Positions 1 to 8,679 of a stretch of DNA of 64,000 nucleotides are shown here, in pieces. The DNA lies in NCBI GenBank assembly GCA_030430535.1, contig JAUIKY010000003.1, positions 120,661-184,660 on the forward strand. The letters run 5' to 3'. A program made the position numbers and the translations under genes. A model generated the notes under the pieces. It did not search any database and had not been told where the DNA came from. It worked only from the letters and a program-made list of their open reading frames with translations. Positions within the stretch are counted from its first letter, which is position 1; every line of letters starts with the position of its first letter. This DNA is from Bacteroidia bacterium. GTDB lineage: Bacteria > Bacteroidota > Bacteroidia > Flavobacteriales > Flavobacteriaceae.

Positions 1-732
1 ACAAGTATTTATGCCGTGAAAGCGGGGATTCTTAAAAAGGGAAATTTTGGTAGCGATTACGGCATAAGAACGGTTTTTGAAGGTGTTGAAATAGAAAATA
101 CAGAAGGCAGATTTATAACCGATGAATTTGTGCCAGCCGATAATACCGCATTTTATGAGCGCCGTTATTTTGGAGGGCTTGAAGCGCAATTTAATTATGA
201 GAGTTTTGACGATAAAATAAACCCCAAAAAAGGCATGACCTTCCATTTGCAGTTGGGGGGTAAAACCGAGTTTAAGGATACCAAAAACACCTATGGCTAC
301 CTCAATTCAGATTTAGGATTTTACAATGCCTTGACCACAAACAAAAAATTGGTTTTAAAAACCGATGTGCGAACCCAAGTGCGGGTGGGCGACGACTTGG
401 TGTTTTATCAAGCGGCCAATATTGGTGGCAACAATGGTTTGCGAGGATTTAGAACCGAACGTTTTACAGGTAAGAACGCACTTGTGGGAAGTGCCGATTT
501 ACGTTATAGTTTTCCAGCTTTTAAAACCAGAACATTGCCTTTGCAAATTGGTGTATTTGGTGGTGCCGATGTGGGCCGTGTATGGCTAAGGGGCGACTTT
601 TCAGATAAATGGCACAACGATTATGGAGGTGGTTTTTGGGTAACGGCAGCCGAAAGCCTATCAGGAACATTTAACTTTTTTAATAGTGTGGAAGGCTTAA
701 GGTTTTCGTTTGGTTTTGGGTTGAATTTTTAA
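1..732 (+). CDS. Omp85/BamA-like outer membrane barrel protein, C-terminal part (5' end outside window)
   Basis: The reading frame is open from base 1, so the gene begins upstream; a GTG at 16 is only an internal codon. The roughly 243 residues seen are alternating beta strands. They include the segment GGNNGLRGFR (about fragment residues 146-155), which matches the conserved VRGF/LRGF loop of Omp85 (BamA/TamA, surface antigen) barrels, and end in the aromatic FGFGLNF typical of outer membrane barrel C-termini. The protein is therefore an outer membrane beta barrel, probably in protein or lipid insertion or transport. In related flavobacteria such a barrel is sometimes fused to a metallophosphoesterase domain; this cannot be judged here because the N-terminus is missing. 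The next gene follows after 22 bases on the same strand. Confidence 0.8.
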   Translation, partial: TSIYAVKAGILKKGNFGSDYGIRTVFEGVEIENTEGRFITDEFVPADNTAFYERRYFGGLEAQFNYESFDDKINPKKGMTFHLQLGGKTEFKDTKNTYGYLNSDLGFYNALTTNKKLVLKTDVRTQVRVGDDLVFYQAANIGGNNGLRGFRTERFTGKNALVGSADLRYSFPAFKTRTLPLQIGVFGGADVGRVWLRGDFSDKWHNDYGGGFWVTAAESLSGTFNFFNSVEGLRFSFGFGLNF

Positions 733-754
733 ACTATAAAAAGCGAGCCTTGTT

Positions 755-2053
755 ATGAAAGCATACTTCTATAAAATTTTTAAATACATCGTTAGGTTAG
801 AAAGCAGAATTGCATTTTACCCTACCATTATTAGTGTGTTTGGAGTTTTGTTTGCTTTTTTGATGTATTATCTCGAAGGGCTCAACCTTTCAAATTATCT
901 AAAAGAGCATACGCCGTGGTTGGTTATTAAAAATATTGAAACGGCGCGGGTTATTTTAACCACCTTTGTGGCAGGACTTGTTTCCATTATGGTGTTCAGT
1001 TTTTCCATGGTGATGCTTTTACTCAATCAAGCTTCAAGTAGTTATTCGCCCAGAGTGTTGCCAGGTTTAATTTCCAACCGGAGGCATCAAGTTATTCTAG
1101 GCGTTTTCAATTCGTGTTTGCTGTATTGTATATTTACCCTTATAGCACTCGACTCGACGGATAGTGACCAGTACCAAATACCCGGTTTTTCAGTGTTGCT
1201 GTCCATCGTATTTATGGCGTTTTGTTTGGGGGCGTTTATCTATTTTATTCATTCCATATCACAAGAAATTCAGATTAATAATATCATGAGGGCCATTTTT
1301 TTAAAGGCAAAACACAGGCTTGAAAGTATAATGGAATCTGAAAAGGAAATACCCGAAAGTTTTCCCGACACAAGTAATTGGTATGTTTTAAAATCGTCGC
1401 GCTCTGGGTATGTTGAGGATGTTGGTTTAACAGCAATATACAATGTGCTGGAAGATGACCAATTGAAAGCTGAGGTTTTGGTTTACAAAGGCGAATATGT
1501 TTTAGAGGGCATGCCGCTGTTAAAGGTAAGCCAAGAGGTTGATGAAGAACAGCAAGATAAATTATTGTCCACATTCAGTTATTCAAGAAGCGAGCTTATT
1601 GAAGATAATTACGTTTTGGCCTTTAAGCATATTACCGAAATTATCGTTAAAGCGATGTCGCCGGGTATAAACGACCCAGGGACGGCCTTAAACGGTATTG
1701 ATTATTTGATGGATTTGTTTTTGTTGCGTATGAAAAAGCAAGACAAAAGCTTTTATTTCAACGAAAAAGATGAAGCTGTTATATTTATAAAAACCCTCGA
1801 TTTTAAATTACTGGTGTATAATGTTATGTCGTCGTTGCGAACATATTGCAAAGAAGATGTTGTTATTGTTCAAAAATTAATTAAAATGTTGGGGCATTTA
1901 TACCGTGGTAAGGGTTGTGCCCACTCCAGTTACAAAGAGCATGTGCGTAAGGAATTGGAAAATATGTACGAAGATGCCAAACATGCCATTAAAAACCCTG
2001 TAGATATTGAAATAATTTCAAGCCAAGTAAACGAAGTGCTTCAGTCTGCTTAA
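755..2053 (+). CDS. DUF2254 family predicted membrane protein
   Basis: The 432-residue protein has about four hydrophobic segments in its N-terminal half (roughly residues 20-42, 65-92, 115-132, 143-165). A mostly soluble, charged C-terminal half follows. The stretch after the second helix, LLNQASSSYSPRVLPG, matches the conserved 'ASsqfsPRvl' region of DUF2254 proteins, and residues near 305-325 (AMSPGINDPGTALNGID) fit the family's conserved SPAxNDPxTA-like motif. The biochemical role of DUF2254 is unknown. It follows the barrel gene by 22 bases and could be co-transcribed with it. It converges with the next gene, the two stop codons being only 6 bases apart. The family call is confident; no function is assigned. 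Confidence 0.85.
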   Translation: MKAYFYKIFKYIVRLESRIAFYPTIISVFGVLFAFLMYYLEGLNLSNYLKEHTPWLVIKNIETARVILTTFVAGLVSIMVFSFSMVMLLLNQASSSYSPRVLPGLISNRRHQVILGVFNSCLLYCIFTLIALDSTDSDQYQIPGFSVLLSIVFMAFCLGAFIYFIHSISQEIQINNIMRAIFLKAKHRLESIMESEKEIPESFPDTSNWYVLKSSRSGYVEDVGLTAIYNVLEDDQLKAEVLVYKGEYVLEGMPLLKVSQEVDEEQQDKLLSTFSYSRSELIEDNYVLAFKHITEIIVKAMSPGINDPGTALNGIDYLMDLFLLRMKKQDKSFYFNEKDEAVIFIKTLDFKLLVYNVMSSLRTYCKEDVVIVQKLIKMLGHLYRGKGCAHSSYKEHVRKELENMYEDAKHAIKNPVDIEIISSQVNEVLQSA

Positions 2054-2059
2054 TGTGTT

Positions 2060-2863
2060 TTATTTCAGGCTAAACGTGTACAAATTGCCACCTTCGCTTT
2101 TATTTTTTTCATCGGTAATGTAAACGGTATGGTCGTTTTTAAAACAAATGCCTTCCTTTTGCGAGCTGTGCTCAAATTTAAGTTCTTCTACGTTGCCTTT
2201 AAAAAATTTGTCGCCTTCAAAATCGGTGATTTTCCATAGTTTGTCGTGGTTTAATAAGACTATGGTTTTACCGTTTTCACTAATATCGGCCGAGGTTATT
2301 TTGTGGTGCTTGCCCTCCAGATTAAAATCGGTGACCAATTCAGCAGTATGTTTGCCAATGGTGTTGGGCACTTTTATTAGAATGCTCGATTTGTTCTCTT
2401 TACTGAAAATATAAAAGTGTCCGTTCAATAGAAAAAAAGCCTCAAAATCTTCGGGTTTTACCTTTTTGGGCAAATCGAAATCGATGCGCTCGGCGTTGGT
2501 TTCGCCTTTTTCAAAACCTGAAACTTTATAAATGGTAAAATGGTCGCGCTTTTTACTGTTGTTCCCAAAATCGCCTATGTATAGGTTTCCGTAGGCATCA
2601 GAAGTTAAATCTTCCCAATCCCTGTTTTTTGCATTAGCAATTTTAATGCGTTTCTTCATTTTGCCATCGGTATTAAAACCGAAAATATAATTGTCGTTTC
2701 CGGCATCTTCTATCGTCCAAAGTAAATCTGAACCCGATACCATTTCAACAGCCGAAGCTTCTTCCAGACCCAAGGGCAAATCGGCAATAACATTCAGTTT
2801 TCCAGTATCGCATGAAGTAAACATAACCAAAAGCGCCCAAAGTTTGGGGAGTTGATAAATCAT
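2060..2863 (-). CDS. Predicted lipoprotein with beta-propeller-like fold
   Basis: The frame can be extended to 2905 only with a TTG start; the ATG at 2863 gives a short hydrophobic leader ending in FTSCD, a reasonable lipobox, so I place the start there (267 residues). The mature part has repeated motifs of the type 'GNLYIGDFGNN' and 'GHFYIFSKEN', about 45-50 residues apart, as in propeller proteins that read out as esterase-like or SdiA-regulated-type folds. It contains the acidic 'DWEDLTSD' segment often seen in such proteins. It is probably anchored in a membrane facing the periplasm or cell surface. No enzyme motif is obvious. It is divergent from tesB, with about 135 bases between. Confidence 0.6.
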   Translation of the reverse strand: MIYQLPKLWALLVMFTSCDTGKLNVIADLPLGLEEASAVEMVSGSDLLWTIEDAGNDNYIFGFNTDGKMKKRIKIANAKNRDWEDLTSDAYGNLYIGDFGNNSKKRDHFTIYKVSGFEKGETNAERIDFDLPKKVKPEDFEAFFLLNGHFYIFSKENKSSILIKVPNTIGKHTAELVTDFNLEGKHHKITSADISENGKTIVLLNHDKLWKITDFEGDKFFKGNVEELKFEHSSQKEGICFKNDHTVYITDEKNKSEGGNLYTFSLK

Positions 2864-2998
2864 AAAAGTTTTAATTTTAAACCAAAATACCCACTTTAGG
2901 CCCAACAGGAAAATTTAAAATCTTAAACTATTTGTAAAACTTGCCGAAAACACTGGTGTAATTTATTAGATTTATACGATTAAAAAGCCAAAAGAAAT

Positions 2999-3868
2999 AT
3001 GACTACAGTTGATGATTTACTGAATTTGCTCACTTTGGAAAAAGTAACCGAAAACGAATTTACCGGCGAAAGTAAAACCGTTGGAAGCCCCATTGTTTTT
3101 GGGGGGCAGGTATTGGCCCAAGCCGTTCATGCGGCCAGCCGAACCATAGCCAATGGCCGAATATTGCACTCTATGCATGCCTATTTTTTGGAGCCCGGCG
3201 ATTTGGGTCAGCGCATTACGTACAATGTGAGCAAAGTGAGGGATGGTGGCAGTTTTTCAGTACGACGGGTTACTGCTCACCAAAAGGATTCGACTATTTT
3301 TATTCTTTCAGCGTCGTTTCATAAAAAAGAGGATGGATACAATCACCAAATTGATATGAAACCAGACTTAAAACAGCCTGAAAATTTGCTGAGTTGGACC
3401 GATATTTTGCATCAATACGGTGATTTTTTGCCCAAAAGTTTAAAATCGTTTTTTGAAATTGAACGTCCAATAGATTTTAAACCAACCTATATTCCCAACC
3501 CGATGCAGCCTAAAGATTTGCCGCCTTATACCGATGTGTGGTTTAAGTTAAAGGGCGATGTTAGTGGTTTGGATTTATCGAAAAAACAGCAGATTTTAAC
3601 CTATATATCCGACTATAATATTTTGGTTTCGGCACTAAACCCGCATGCCAGCAAAGCGCACTGGGGGAATACACAAACCGCTAGTTTAGACCACTCGATG
3701 TGGTATTTTCGCGATTTCGATTTTAGTGACTGGTTACTTTTTTCTATGGAATCACCCAGTACTTCAAACGCAAGGGGCTTTGCCAGAGGGAACATTTTTA
3801 CGCGCGACGGAACATTAATTGCTTCGGTAGCCCAAGAGGGTTTGATGCGGCCAAAAAATAAAAAATGA
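2999..3868 (+). CDS. tesB: Acyl-CoA thioesterase II
   Basis: This 289-residue protein is full length for TesB, which hydrolyses acyl-CoA to free fatty acid and CoA in the cytoplasm. It shows the double hot-dog arrangement. The N-terminal half has the conserved FGGQVLAQA (about residues 34-42) and HSMHAYFLEPG (57-67). The C-terminal half carries the catalytic triad equivalents Asp205 (in YISDYN), Thr227 (in TQTASLDHS) and Gln279 (in VAQEGLMR). The stop overlaps the start of the next gene by 4 bases (ATGA), so tesB, the glycerophosphodiesterase and the flavoprotein form a translationally coupled operon. This suggests lipid turnover, although the third gene does not obviously belong to that pathway. 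Confidence 0.95.
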   Translation: MTTVDDLLNLLTLEKVTENEFTGESKTVGSPIVFGGQVLAQAVHAASRTIANGRILHSMHAYFLEPGDLGQRITYNVSKVRDGGSFSVRRVTAHQKDSTIFILSASFHKKEDGYNHQIDMKPDLKQPENLLSWTDILHQYGDFLPKSLKSFFEIERPIDFKPTYIPNPMQPKDLPPYTDVWFKLKGDVSGLDLSKKQQILTYISDYNILVSALNPHASKAHWGNTQTASLDHSMWYFRDFDFSDWLLFSMESPSTSNARGFARGNIFTRDGTLIASVAQEGLMRPKNKK

Positions 3869-4554
3869 GTTTAGACTTTTTTGAAATAGGCCACCGCGGA
3901 GCGGCAGGATACATAGCCGAAAACACGGTAGAGTCGGTAAAAAAAGCCATGGAATTGGGGGCAACAGGCATTGAAGTGGATGTGCATGTGTGCGCTTCGG
4001 GCGAATTGGTGGTTTTTCACGATTTTACTTTAGATCGCGTTACCAACGGTACGGGCGAAATTGCCAAAAAAACACTTTCAGAATTAAAACAATTGAAGGT
4101 TTTAGGAGAGTTTGAAATACCAACTTTAGAAGAGGTGGTTTTGGCTTTGGATGGTGTTCCTTTGTTGAACATTGAGTTGAAAGGACAAAACACGGCAAAG
4201 CCTGTTGCCCGATTCGTGGAGCGCCACGTTGAAAAAAAAGGTTGGGCTTGGCGCGATTTTCTGGTGTCCAGCTTTCAGAAAAGTTTATTGGAACAGGTGT
4301 ATGCCACCCATCTACCCATTATGTTAGGCGTGTTAACCGATACTGATTTGGAGGAAGCCCTTGGCTTTGCACAACGAATCCAAGCGGTTTCCGTTCATCC
4401 GGATTATACCATGCTCACACAGGAACATGTAAAAAATATACAGTCAAATAACATGCAAGTAATCACCTATACGATTAACGATAAAGTCCATATTGAACGG
4501 CTGAAAGCTTATGGGGTAGATGGCATTATTTCTGACTTTCCAGATAGATTATGA
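3865..4554 (+). CDS. Glycerophosphodiester phosphodiesterase
   Basis: The 229-residue protein is a compact single-domain GDPD of the UgpQ type. It would split glycerophosphodiesters, such as deacylated phospholipids, into glycerol-3-phosphate and an alcohol. Visible catalytic and metal residues are the HRG motif (His10, Arg11) with the following AENT, Glu37 and Asp39 in IEVDVH, and His52 in VVFHDFTLDR. The C-terminal part holds the TIM-barrel end motif 'GVDGIISDFPDR'. There is no signal peptide, so it acts in the cytoplasm. It overlaps tesB upstream and the flavoprotein downstream by 4 bases each, which fits a tightly coupled operon concerned with phospholipid breakdown products. Confidence 0.93.
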   Translation: MSLDFFEIGHRGAAGYIAENTVESVKKAMELGATGIEVDVHVCASGELVVFHDFTLDRVTNGTGEIAKKTLSELKQLKVLGEFEIPTLEEVVLALDGVPLLNIELKGQNTAKPVARFVERHVEKKGWAWRDFLVSSFQKSLLEQVYATHLPIMLGVLTDTDLEEALGFAQRIQAVSVHPDYTMLTQEHVKNIQSNNMQVITYTINDKVHIERLKAYGVDGIISDFPDRL

Positions 4555-5759
4555 TTAAAAAAGATGTGATAATAATTGGCGGTGGCGCCGCAGGTTTTTT
4601 TGCAGCCATTAATATAGCTGAGCGGCACCCCTATTTAAAAGTGGCCATTTTAGAACGAGGTAAAGAAGGCTTGGCAAAGGTGAAGGTATCAGGAGGTGGA
4701 CGTTGCAATGTAACGCACGCCGAGTTTATTCCGCAGGAATTGATTAAAAACTACCCGCGAGGCGAAAAGGAACTATTGGGGCCGTTCCATCAATTTATGA
4801 CGGGCGATACCATCGAATGGTTCGAAAAGCGGGGCGTGGAATTGAAAATAGAAGACGATGGAAGGATGTTTCCGGTGTCGAATTCATCGCAAACCATTAT
4901 CGATTGCTTTTTAAATGAAGCTGAAAAACATGGTGTCGAGGTGCTTTATAGTCAGCCCGTAAAATCAATAGCCAAGCCCGAACAGCTTTTTCAAATAGAA
5001 ACTTCAGAAGATATGTTTTTGGCCGAAAAACTTCTGGTCGCCACAGGCAGTAATCCAAAAATATGGAAACTATTGGAGGGTCTGGGGCATACCATTTCCC
5101 AGCCCGTGCCGTCGTTGTTTACATTCAATATTAAAGACGAACGTATTTCCGGTATTCCGGGGGTGGTGGCACCACATGTCGAAATAAAAGTTTTAGACAC
5201 TCATTTGTGGAGTGAAGGGCCGTTGCTGGTTACGCATTGGGGCTTGAGTGCGCCGTCCATTTTAAAGCTTTCTGCATTTGGTGCGATTGAACTGGCCGAG
5301 CGTGATTATAAATTCCAAATGGAGATTAATTTCATTCGTCAATCTTTTGAAAGGTGTTTGGAGCAACTTAAAAGTGCAAAACACGATTTGGCAAAAAAAA
5401 CGGTCTATAAATCCACACAATTCGATTTGCCTAAACGACTTTGGCATCAATTGGTTTTGGCTTCAGATATTTCTGCTGAAACCCGTTGGGCCGATTTGAA
5501 CAAAGCCCAGTTGGAAAACTTGGCCAAACAACTAACCGAAGCCGTTTTTAGCGTTAATGGAAAAAGTACGTTTAAGGAAGAATTTGTAACTGCGGGAGGC
5601 GTAGATTTAAAAGAAATTAATTTTAAAACCTTCGAAAGTAAAAAAATAGAAAACCTCTTTTTTGCTGGTGAAGTGCTGAACATAGATGCGGTTACAGGCG
5701 GGTTCAATTTTCAAAATGCCTGGACAGGGGCGTATATTGTTGCTAATAGTATAGCTTAA
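4551..5759 (+). CDS. HI0933-type NAD(P)/FAD-dependent oxidoreductase
   Basis: The 402-residue protein opens with a Rossmann dinucleotide-binding motif GGGAAG (residues 10-15). It also has the family-specific SGGGRCN (47-53) and ends with GGFNFQNAWTGAYIV, where FAD-binding family members carry GGYNFQxAxxSG. This matches the HI0933/BaiN-like flavoprotein family (about 400 residues). The substrate of these enzymes is generally unknown; the BaiN name comes from a bile-acid study and should not be carried over. It is the last gene of the tesB operon (4-base overlap with the GDPD). Downstream is a small repeat with two hairpins rather than a clear U-tailed terminator. Confidence 0.9.
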   Translation: MIKKDVIIIGGGAAGFFAAINIAERHPYLKVAILERGKEGLAKVKVSGGGRCNVTHAEFIPQELIKNYPRGEKELLGPFHQFMTGDTIEWFEKRGVELKIEDDGRMFPVSNSSQTIIDCFLNEAEKHGVEVLYSQPVKSIAKPEQLFQIETSEDMFLAEKLLVATGSNPKIWKLLEGLGHTISQPVPSLFTFNIKDERISGIPGVVAPHVEIKVLDTHLWSEGPLLVTHWGLSAPSILKLSAFGAIELAERDYKFQMEINFIRQSFERCLEQLKSAKHDLAKKTVYKSTQFDLPKRLWHQLVLASDISAETRWADLNKAQLENLAKQLTEAVFSVNGKSTFKEEFVTAGGVDLKEINFKTFESKKIENLFFAGEVLNIDAVTGGFNFQNAWTGAYIVANSIA

Positions 5760-5779
5760 TAGGTTGCACCTCCCTCAAT

Positions 5780-5851
5780 CCCTCCTTGTTAGGAGGGAAA
5801 CTGTTGCTTGAAAAATAATCAGGAGCCTGAGTTTTCCCTCTAAAAAGAGGG
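5780..5851. repeat. Intergenic repeat with two GC-rich hairpins
   Basis: Two perfect inverted repeats occur 38 bases apart: CCCTCC-TTGTTA-GGAGGG (5780-5797) and CCCTC-TAAAAA-GAGGG (5836-5851). Similar CCCTCC/GGAGGG hairpin pairs are common as small non-coding repeats in flavobacterial genomes. There is no T-run directly after either stem, so it is not a classic terminator, though it may stabilise the 3' end of the tesB operon transcript. Confidence 0.6.
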
Positions 5852-5899
5852 GGAGTAAAGGGTGTTGTCAAAGATAAATTCGCGTTAAAAAAACTAAAT

Positions 5900-6436
5900 A
5901 TGAATATCTACATCGCATTATTAAGGGGCATAAACGTTGGCGGACAAAAGAAAGTGCCCATGGTCGAATTATGCGAATTACTTTTACGGGCTGGGTTTAA
6001 AAACGTTAAAACTTATATTCAAAGTGGTAATGTTATTTTTCAGTCTTCTGAAGAAAATATCCAAAAATTAGAACATGAAATCCGTTCTGCAATTTTAAAA
6101 CATTTTGGTTTTGAGGTGCCGGTTTTAGTAAAAACTCCAACCGACTTTCAGAATATTTTAAAGAATTGTCCGTTTCCTGATGAACAGAAGGTAAACAGTT
6201 ACTTTGTCTTGTTGTTTTCAAAACCAAGAGAGGAAGCTGTGGAGGCAGTTAAAAGCATATCCTATCCCAATGAAACTTTTGTTATTACCGATGCCTGCGT
6301 GTATTTACATTGCGCAACGGGTTACGGTAAAGCAAAACTGAACAATAATGTTTTAGAACGCAAACTAAAAACCACGGCAACCGCCAGAAACTACAAAACC
6401 ATGATAAAATTATTGGCTTTAGCTTCAGGTGAATGA
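5900..6436 (+). CDS. DUF1697 family protein
   Basis: The 178-residue cytosolic protein begins with IALLRGINVGGQKKVPM, the signature of DUF1697, and continues with 'YIQSGNVIFQSS', both at the usual positions (residues 5-21 and 43-54). Length is typical. The family is widespread and structurally ferredoxin-like, but no biochemical role is established. The gene stands alone between the repeat at 5780 and mvaD and may have its own promoter. The ATG at 5900 is the start because it places the conserved N-terminal motif directly at the beginning of the protein. Confidence 0.9.
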   Translation: MNIYIALLRGINVGGQKKVPMVELCELLLRAGFKNVKTYIQSGNVIFQSSEENIQKLEHEIRSAILKHFGFEVPVLVKTPTDFQNILKNCPFPDEQKVNSYFVLLFSKPREEAVEAVKSISYPNETFVITDACVYLHCATGYGKAKLNNNVLERKLKTTATARNYKTMIKLLALASGE

Positions 6437-6456
6437 AAAAAGCTGTCGGGAATTAC

Positions 6457-6464
6457 TATTTTTG
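6457..6464 (+). promoter_or_regulatory. Flavobacterial -7 element upstream of mvaD
   Basis: TATTTTTG matches the Bacteroidota sigma-A -7 consensus TAnnTTTG exactly and lies 26 bases before the mvaD start. No clear TTG/TTTG -33 box is seen at the right distance, so this is a partial match only. Confidence 0.45.
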
Positions 6465-6490
6465 CCAAAATTGGTCGCTAAAAATTTATC

Positions 6491-7612
6491 ATGACAGAAC
6501 GCCATTTTATTCCAAAACCTTATTCGGCAAATGTTGAATCCGGTACTTTTTCTTGGTCGTCGCCCAGTAACATCGCATTGGTGAAATATTGGGGAAAAAA
6601 GAAAAACCAAATTCCCGAAAACCCATCCATCAGCTTTACATTAAACCAATGTAAAACCATTACAAAGCTCAGTTTTTCAAAAAAAGATCTTTCGACTGCG
6701 CTTAAGGCGACGGATGATTTTTCGTTTGAAGTGTTTTTAGATGGACAGAAAAGTGACGCCTTCAAACCGAAAATCCAAACCTTTTTCGAGCGTGTTGAGG
6801 TGTATTTACCATTTTTAAAATCCTATCATTTTAAAATTGAAACCGAAAACACTTTTCCGCACAGTTCGGGTATAGCCTCGTCGGCATCGGGAATGAGTGC
6901 CTTGGCCTTGTGTTTAATGAGTGTTGAACAGCGGTTGCTGGGCGGAGTCGAAGCCAGCGGTATAGAGATGACTGATGATTATTTCAATAAAAAAGCCTCC
7001 TTTTTAGCACGATTGGGTTCAGGCAGTGCCTGCCGAAGCCTTGAAGGACCGCTGGTGGTTTGGGGTGAACACGGTTCTGTAGAAGGGAGCAGCGACTTGT
7101 TCGGTGTAAAGTATCCTTACAAAGTGCACGATCATTTTAAAAATTATCAAGACACGATTTTGTTGGTTGATAAAGGCGAAAAGCAGGTAAGTAGTACGGT
7201 GGGACATAATTTAATGCACGGACATCCGTTTGCACAAGAGCGTTTTAAACAAGCCAATAAAAATATTTCGGAAATAAAAAGTATTTTAGAAACGGGAGAC
7301 CTGGATGCTTTTGTAAAACTGGTTGAAAGTGAGGCGTTAACCTTACACGCCATGATGATGACCAGCATGCCTTACTTTATTTTAATGAAGCCTAATACGC
7401 TACAAATCATCAATAAAATTTGGGCGTACAGAAACGAAACAGGCTCGAAGGTATGTTTTACTTTGGATGCTGGAGCTAACGTACACGTGCTTTATCCGGA
7501 AAATGAAGCTGAAAATGTTTTGAAATTCATTAAAAATGAATTAGTTGCGTATTGCCAAAATGGTCATTATATTTGCGACGTTATTGGTTTGGGGGCCGAA
7601 AACATTTTGTAG
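6491..7612 (+). CDS. mvaD: Diphosphomevalonate decarboxylase
   Basis: This GHMP-superfamily enzyme performs the last step of the mevalonate pathway, the ATP-dependent decarboxylation of mevalonate 5-diphosphate to isopentenyl diphosphate. Motifs: SPSNIALVKYWGK near residues 19-31, the phosphate-binding HSSGIASSASGMSAL around 124-138, a Ser/Arg segment GSACRSLEGP near 180, and the C-terminal LDAGANVHVLY near 325-335 carrying the catalytic Asp. At 373 residues it is within family range. Around residues 66-78 there is a segment (DLSTALKATDD) encoded by DNA resembling the local dispersed repeat core. Mevalonate kinase follows, so this is a pathway cluster; phosphomevalonate kinase and the early genes are not in the window. 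Confidence 0.95.
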   Translation: MTERHFIPKPYSANVESGTFSWSSPSNIALVKYWGKKKNQIPENPSISFTLNQCKTITKLSFSKKDLSTALKATDDFSFEVFLDGQKSDAFKPKIQTFFERVEVYLPFLKSYHFKIETENTFPHSSGIASSASGMSALALCLMSVEQRLLGGVEASGIEMTDDYFNKKASFLARLGSGSACRSLEGPLVVWGEHGSVEGSSDLFGVKYPYKVHDHFKNYQDTILLVDKGEKQVSSTVGHNLMHGHPFAQERFKQANKNISEIKSILETGDLDAFVKLVESEALTLHAMMMTSMPYFILMKPNTLQIINKIWAYRNETGSKVCFTLDAGANVHVLYPENEAENVLKFIKNELVAYCQNGHYICDVIGLGAENIL

Positions 7613-7641
7613 AATCGAATATTTTTTGTTTAAAAAAATGT

Positions 7642-7649
7642 TATATTTG
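7642..7649 (+). promoter_or_regulatory. Flavobacterial -7 element upstream of mevalonate kinase
   Basis: TATATTTG is a perfect TAnnTTTG match, 32 bases before the mevalonate kinase start. A TTTG sits 13 bases upstream, which is closer than the usual 17-23. The gene may therefore have its own promoter besides read-through from mvaD. Confidence 0.45.
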
Positions 7650-7681
7650 TTAAACGCATCGCTCTGAAAACCATATAGTTT

Positions 7682-8611
7682 ATGAAAGGACCTCTATTTT
7701 ATTCGAAAATTTTACTCTTTGGTGAGTACGGCATCATTAAAGATTCCAAAGGGCTATCCATTCCTTATAATTTCTATAACGGAGCGTTAAAGAATGACGG
7801 TAATGCTTCAGAAGCAGCCTTAAAATCCAACGAAAGTTTAAAACGATTTGCAGCTTACCTTCAGGATATTGACGAAAATTTGGTGCGTTTTGATTTTGAA
7901 AGGCTTACTGAAGATGTTGACGCAGGCATGTATTTTGATTCGTCCATTCCCCAAGGTTACGGTGTAGGGAGCAGCGGTGCTTTAGTGGCCGCTATTTATG
8001 ATCAATATGCTTTTGATAAAATTACGGTTCTCGAAAACTTAACCCGCGAAAAACTGTTAAAATTAAAGTCGATTTTTTCAGCCATGGAATCCTTTTTCCA
8101 TGGAAAATCGTCTGGTTTAGATCCTTTAAACAGTTATTTGAGCATCCCTATTTTGATCAATTCAAAAGATAATATTGAAGCCACTGGCATCCCGGCGCAG
8201 CAAAGTGATGGTAAAGGGGCCGTGTTTTTGATAGATAGCGGGATTATTGGCGAAACAGCGCCGATGGTAAGCTTGTTTATGGAAAACATGAAGCAGGAAG
8301 GTTTTAGAAATATGCTTAAAAACCAATTTATTAAACATACCGATGCCTGTGTGGATGATTTTTTAAAGGGCGATATTAAGTCGTTATTCAAAAACACCAA
8401 ACAATTGTCCAAAATCGTGCTAAACCATTTCAAACCTATGATTCCACAGCAGTTTCATGAGCTTTGGAAAAAAGGAATTGACACCAACGCCTACTATTTA
8501 AAGCTTTGCGGCTCAGGAGGCGGCGGCTATATTTTAGGATTTGCCGAAGATTTTGAAAAGGCCAAAAAAGCACTTGCCGCACACAAACTGGAAGTGGTTT
8601 ACAATTTCTAA
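7682..8611 (+). CDS. mvk: Mevalonate kinase (GHMP kinase)
   Basis: The 309-residue GHMP kinase phosphorylates mevalonate, or a closely related mevalonate-pathway intermediate, with ATP. Motif 1 is KILLFGEYGII (residues 9-19), where homologues have GKxxLxGEHaV. Motif 2 is PQGYGVGSSGALVAA (about 94-108), the glycine/serine-rich ATP loop. Motif 3 is LCGSGGGGYILGF near 275-287. The position directly after mvaD and before a prenyltransferase supports an isoprenoid role. Substrate assignment between mevalonate and phosphomevalonate rests on family recall, so the exact step is slightly less certain than the fold. Confidence 0.88.
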   Translation: MKGPLFYSKILLFGEYGIIKDSKGLSIPYNFYNGALKNDGNASEAALKSNESLKRFAAYLQDIDENLVRFDFERLTEDVDAGMYFDSSIPQGYGVGSSGALVAAIYDQYAFDKITVLENLTREKLLKLKSIFSAMESFFHGKSSGLDPLNSYLSIPILINSKDNIEATGIPAQQSDGKGAVFLIDSGIIGETAPMVSLFMENMKQEGFRNMLKNQFIKHTDACVDDFLKGDIKSLFKNTKQLSKIVLNHFKPMIPQQFHELWKKGIDTNAYYLKLCGSGGGGYILGFAEDFEKAKKALAAHKLEVVYNF

Positions 8612-8679
8612 TTGGATTCTTTCACTCCGAGAACGTTTGGTTTAGGGCGTTCTGAGGAGTCTCATCTTATTTTTATCTT

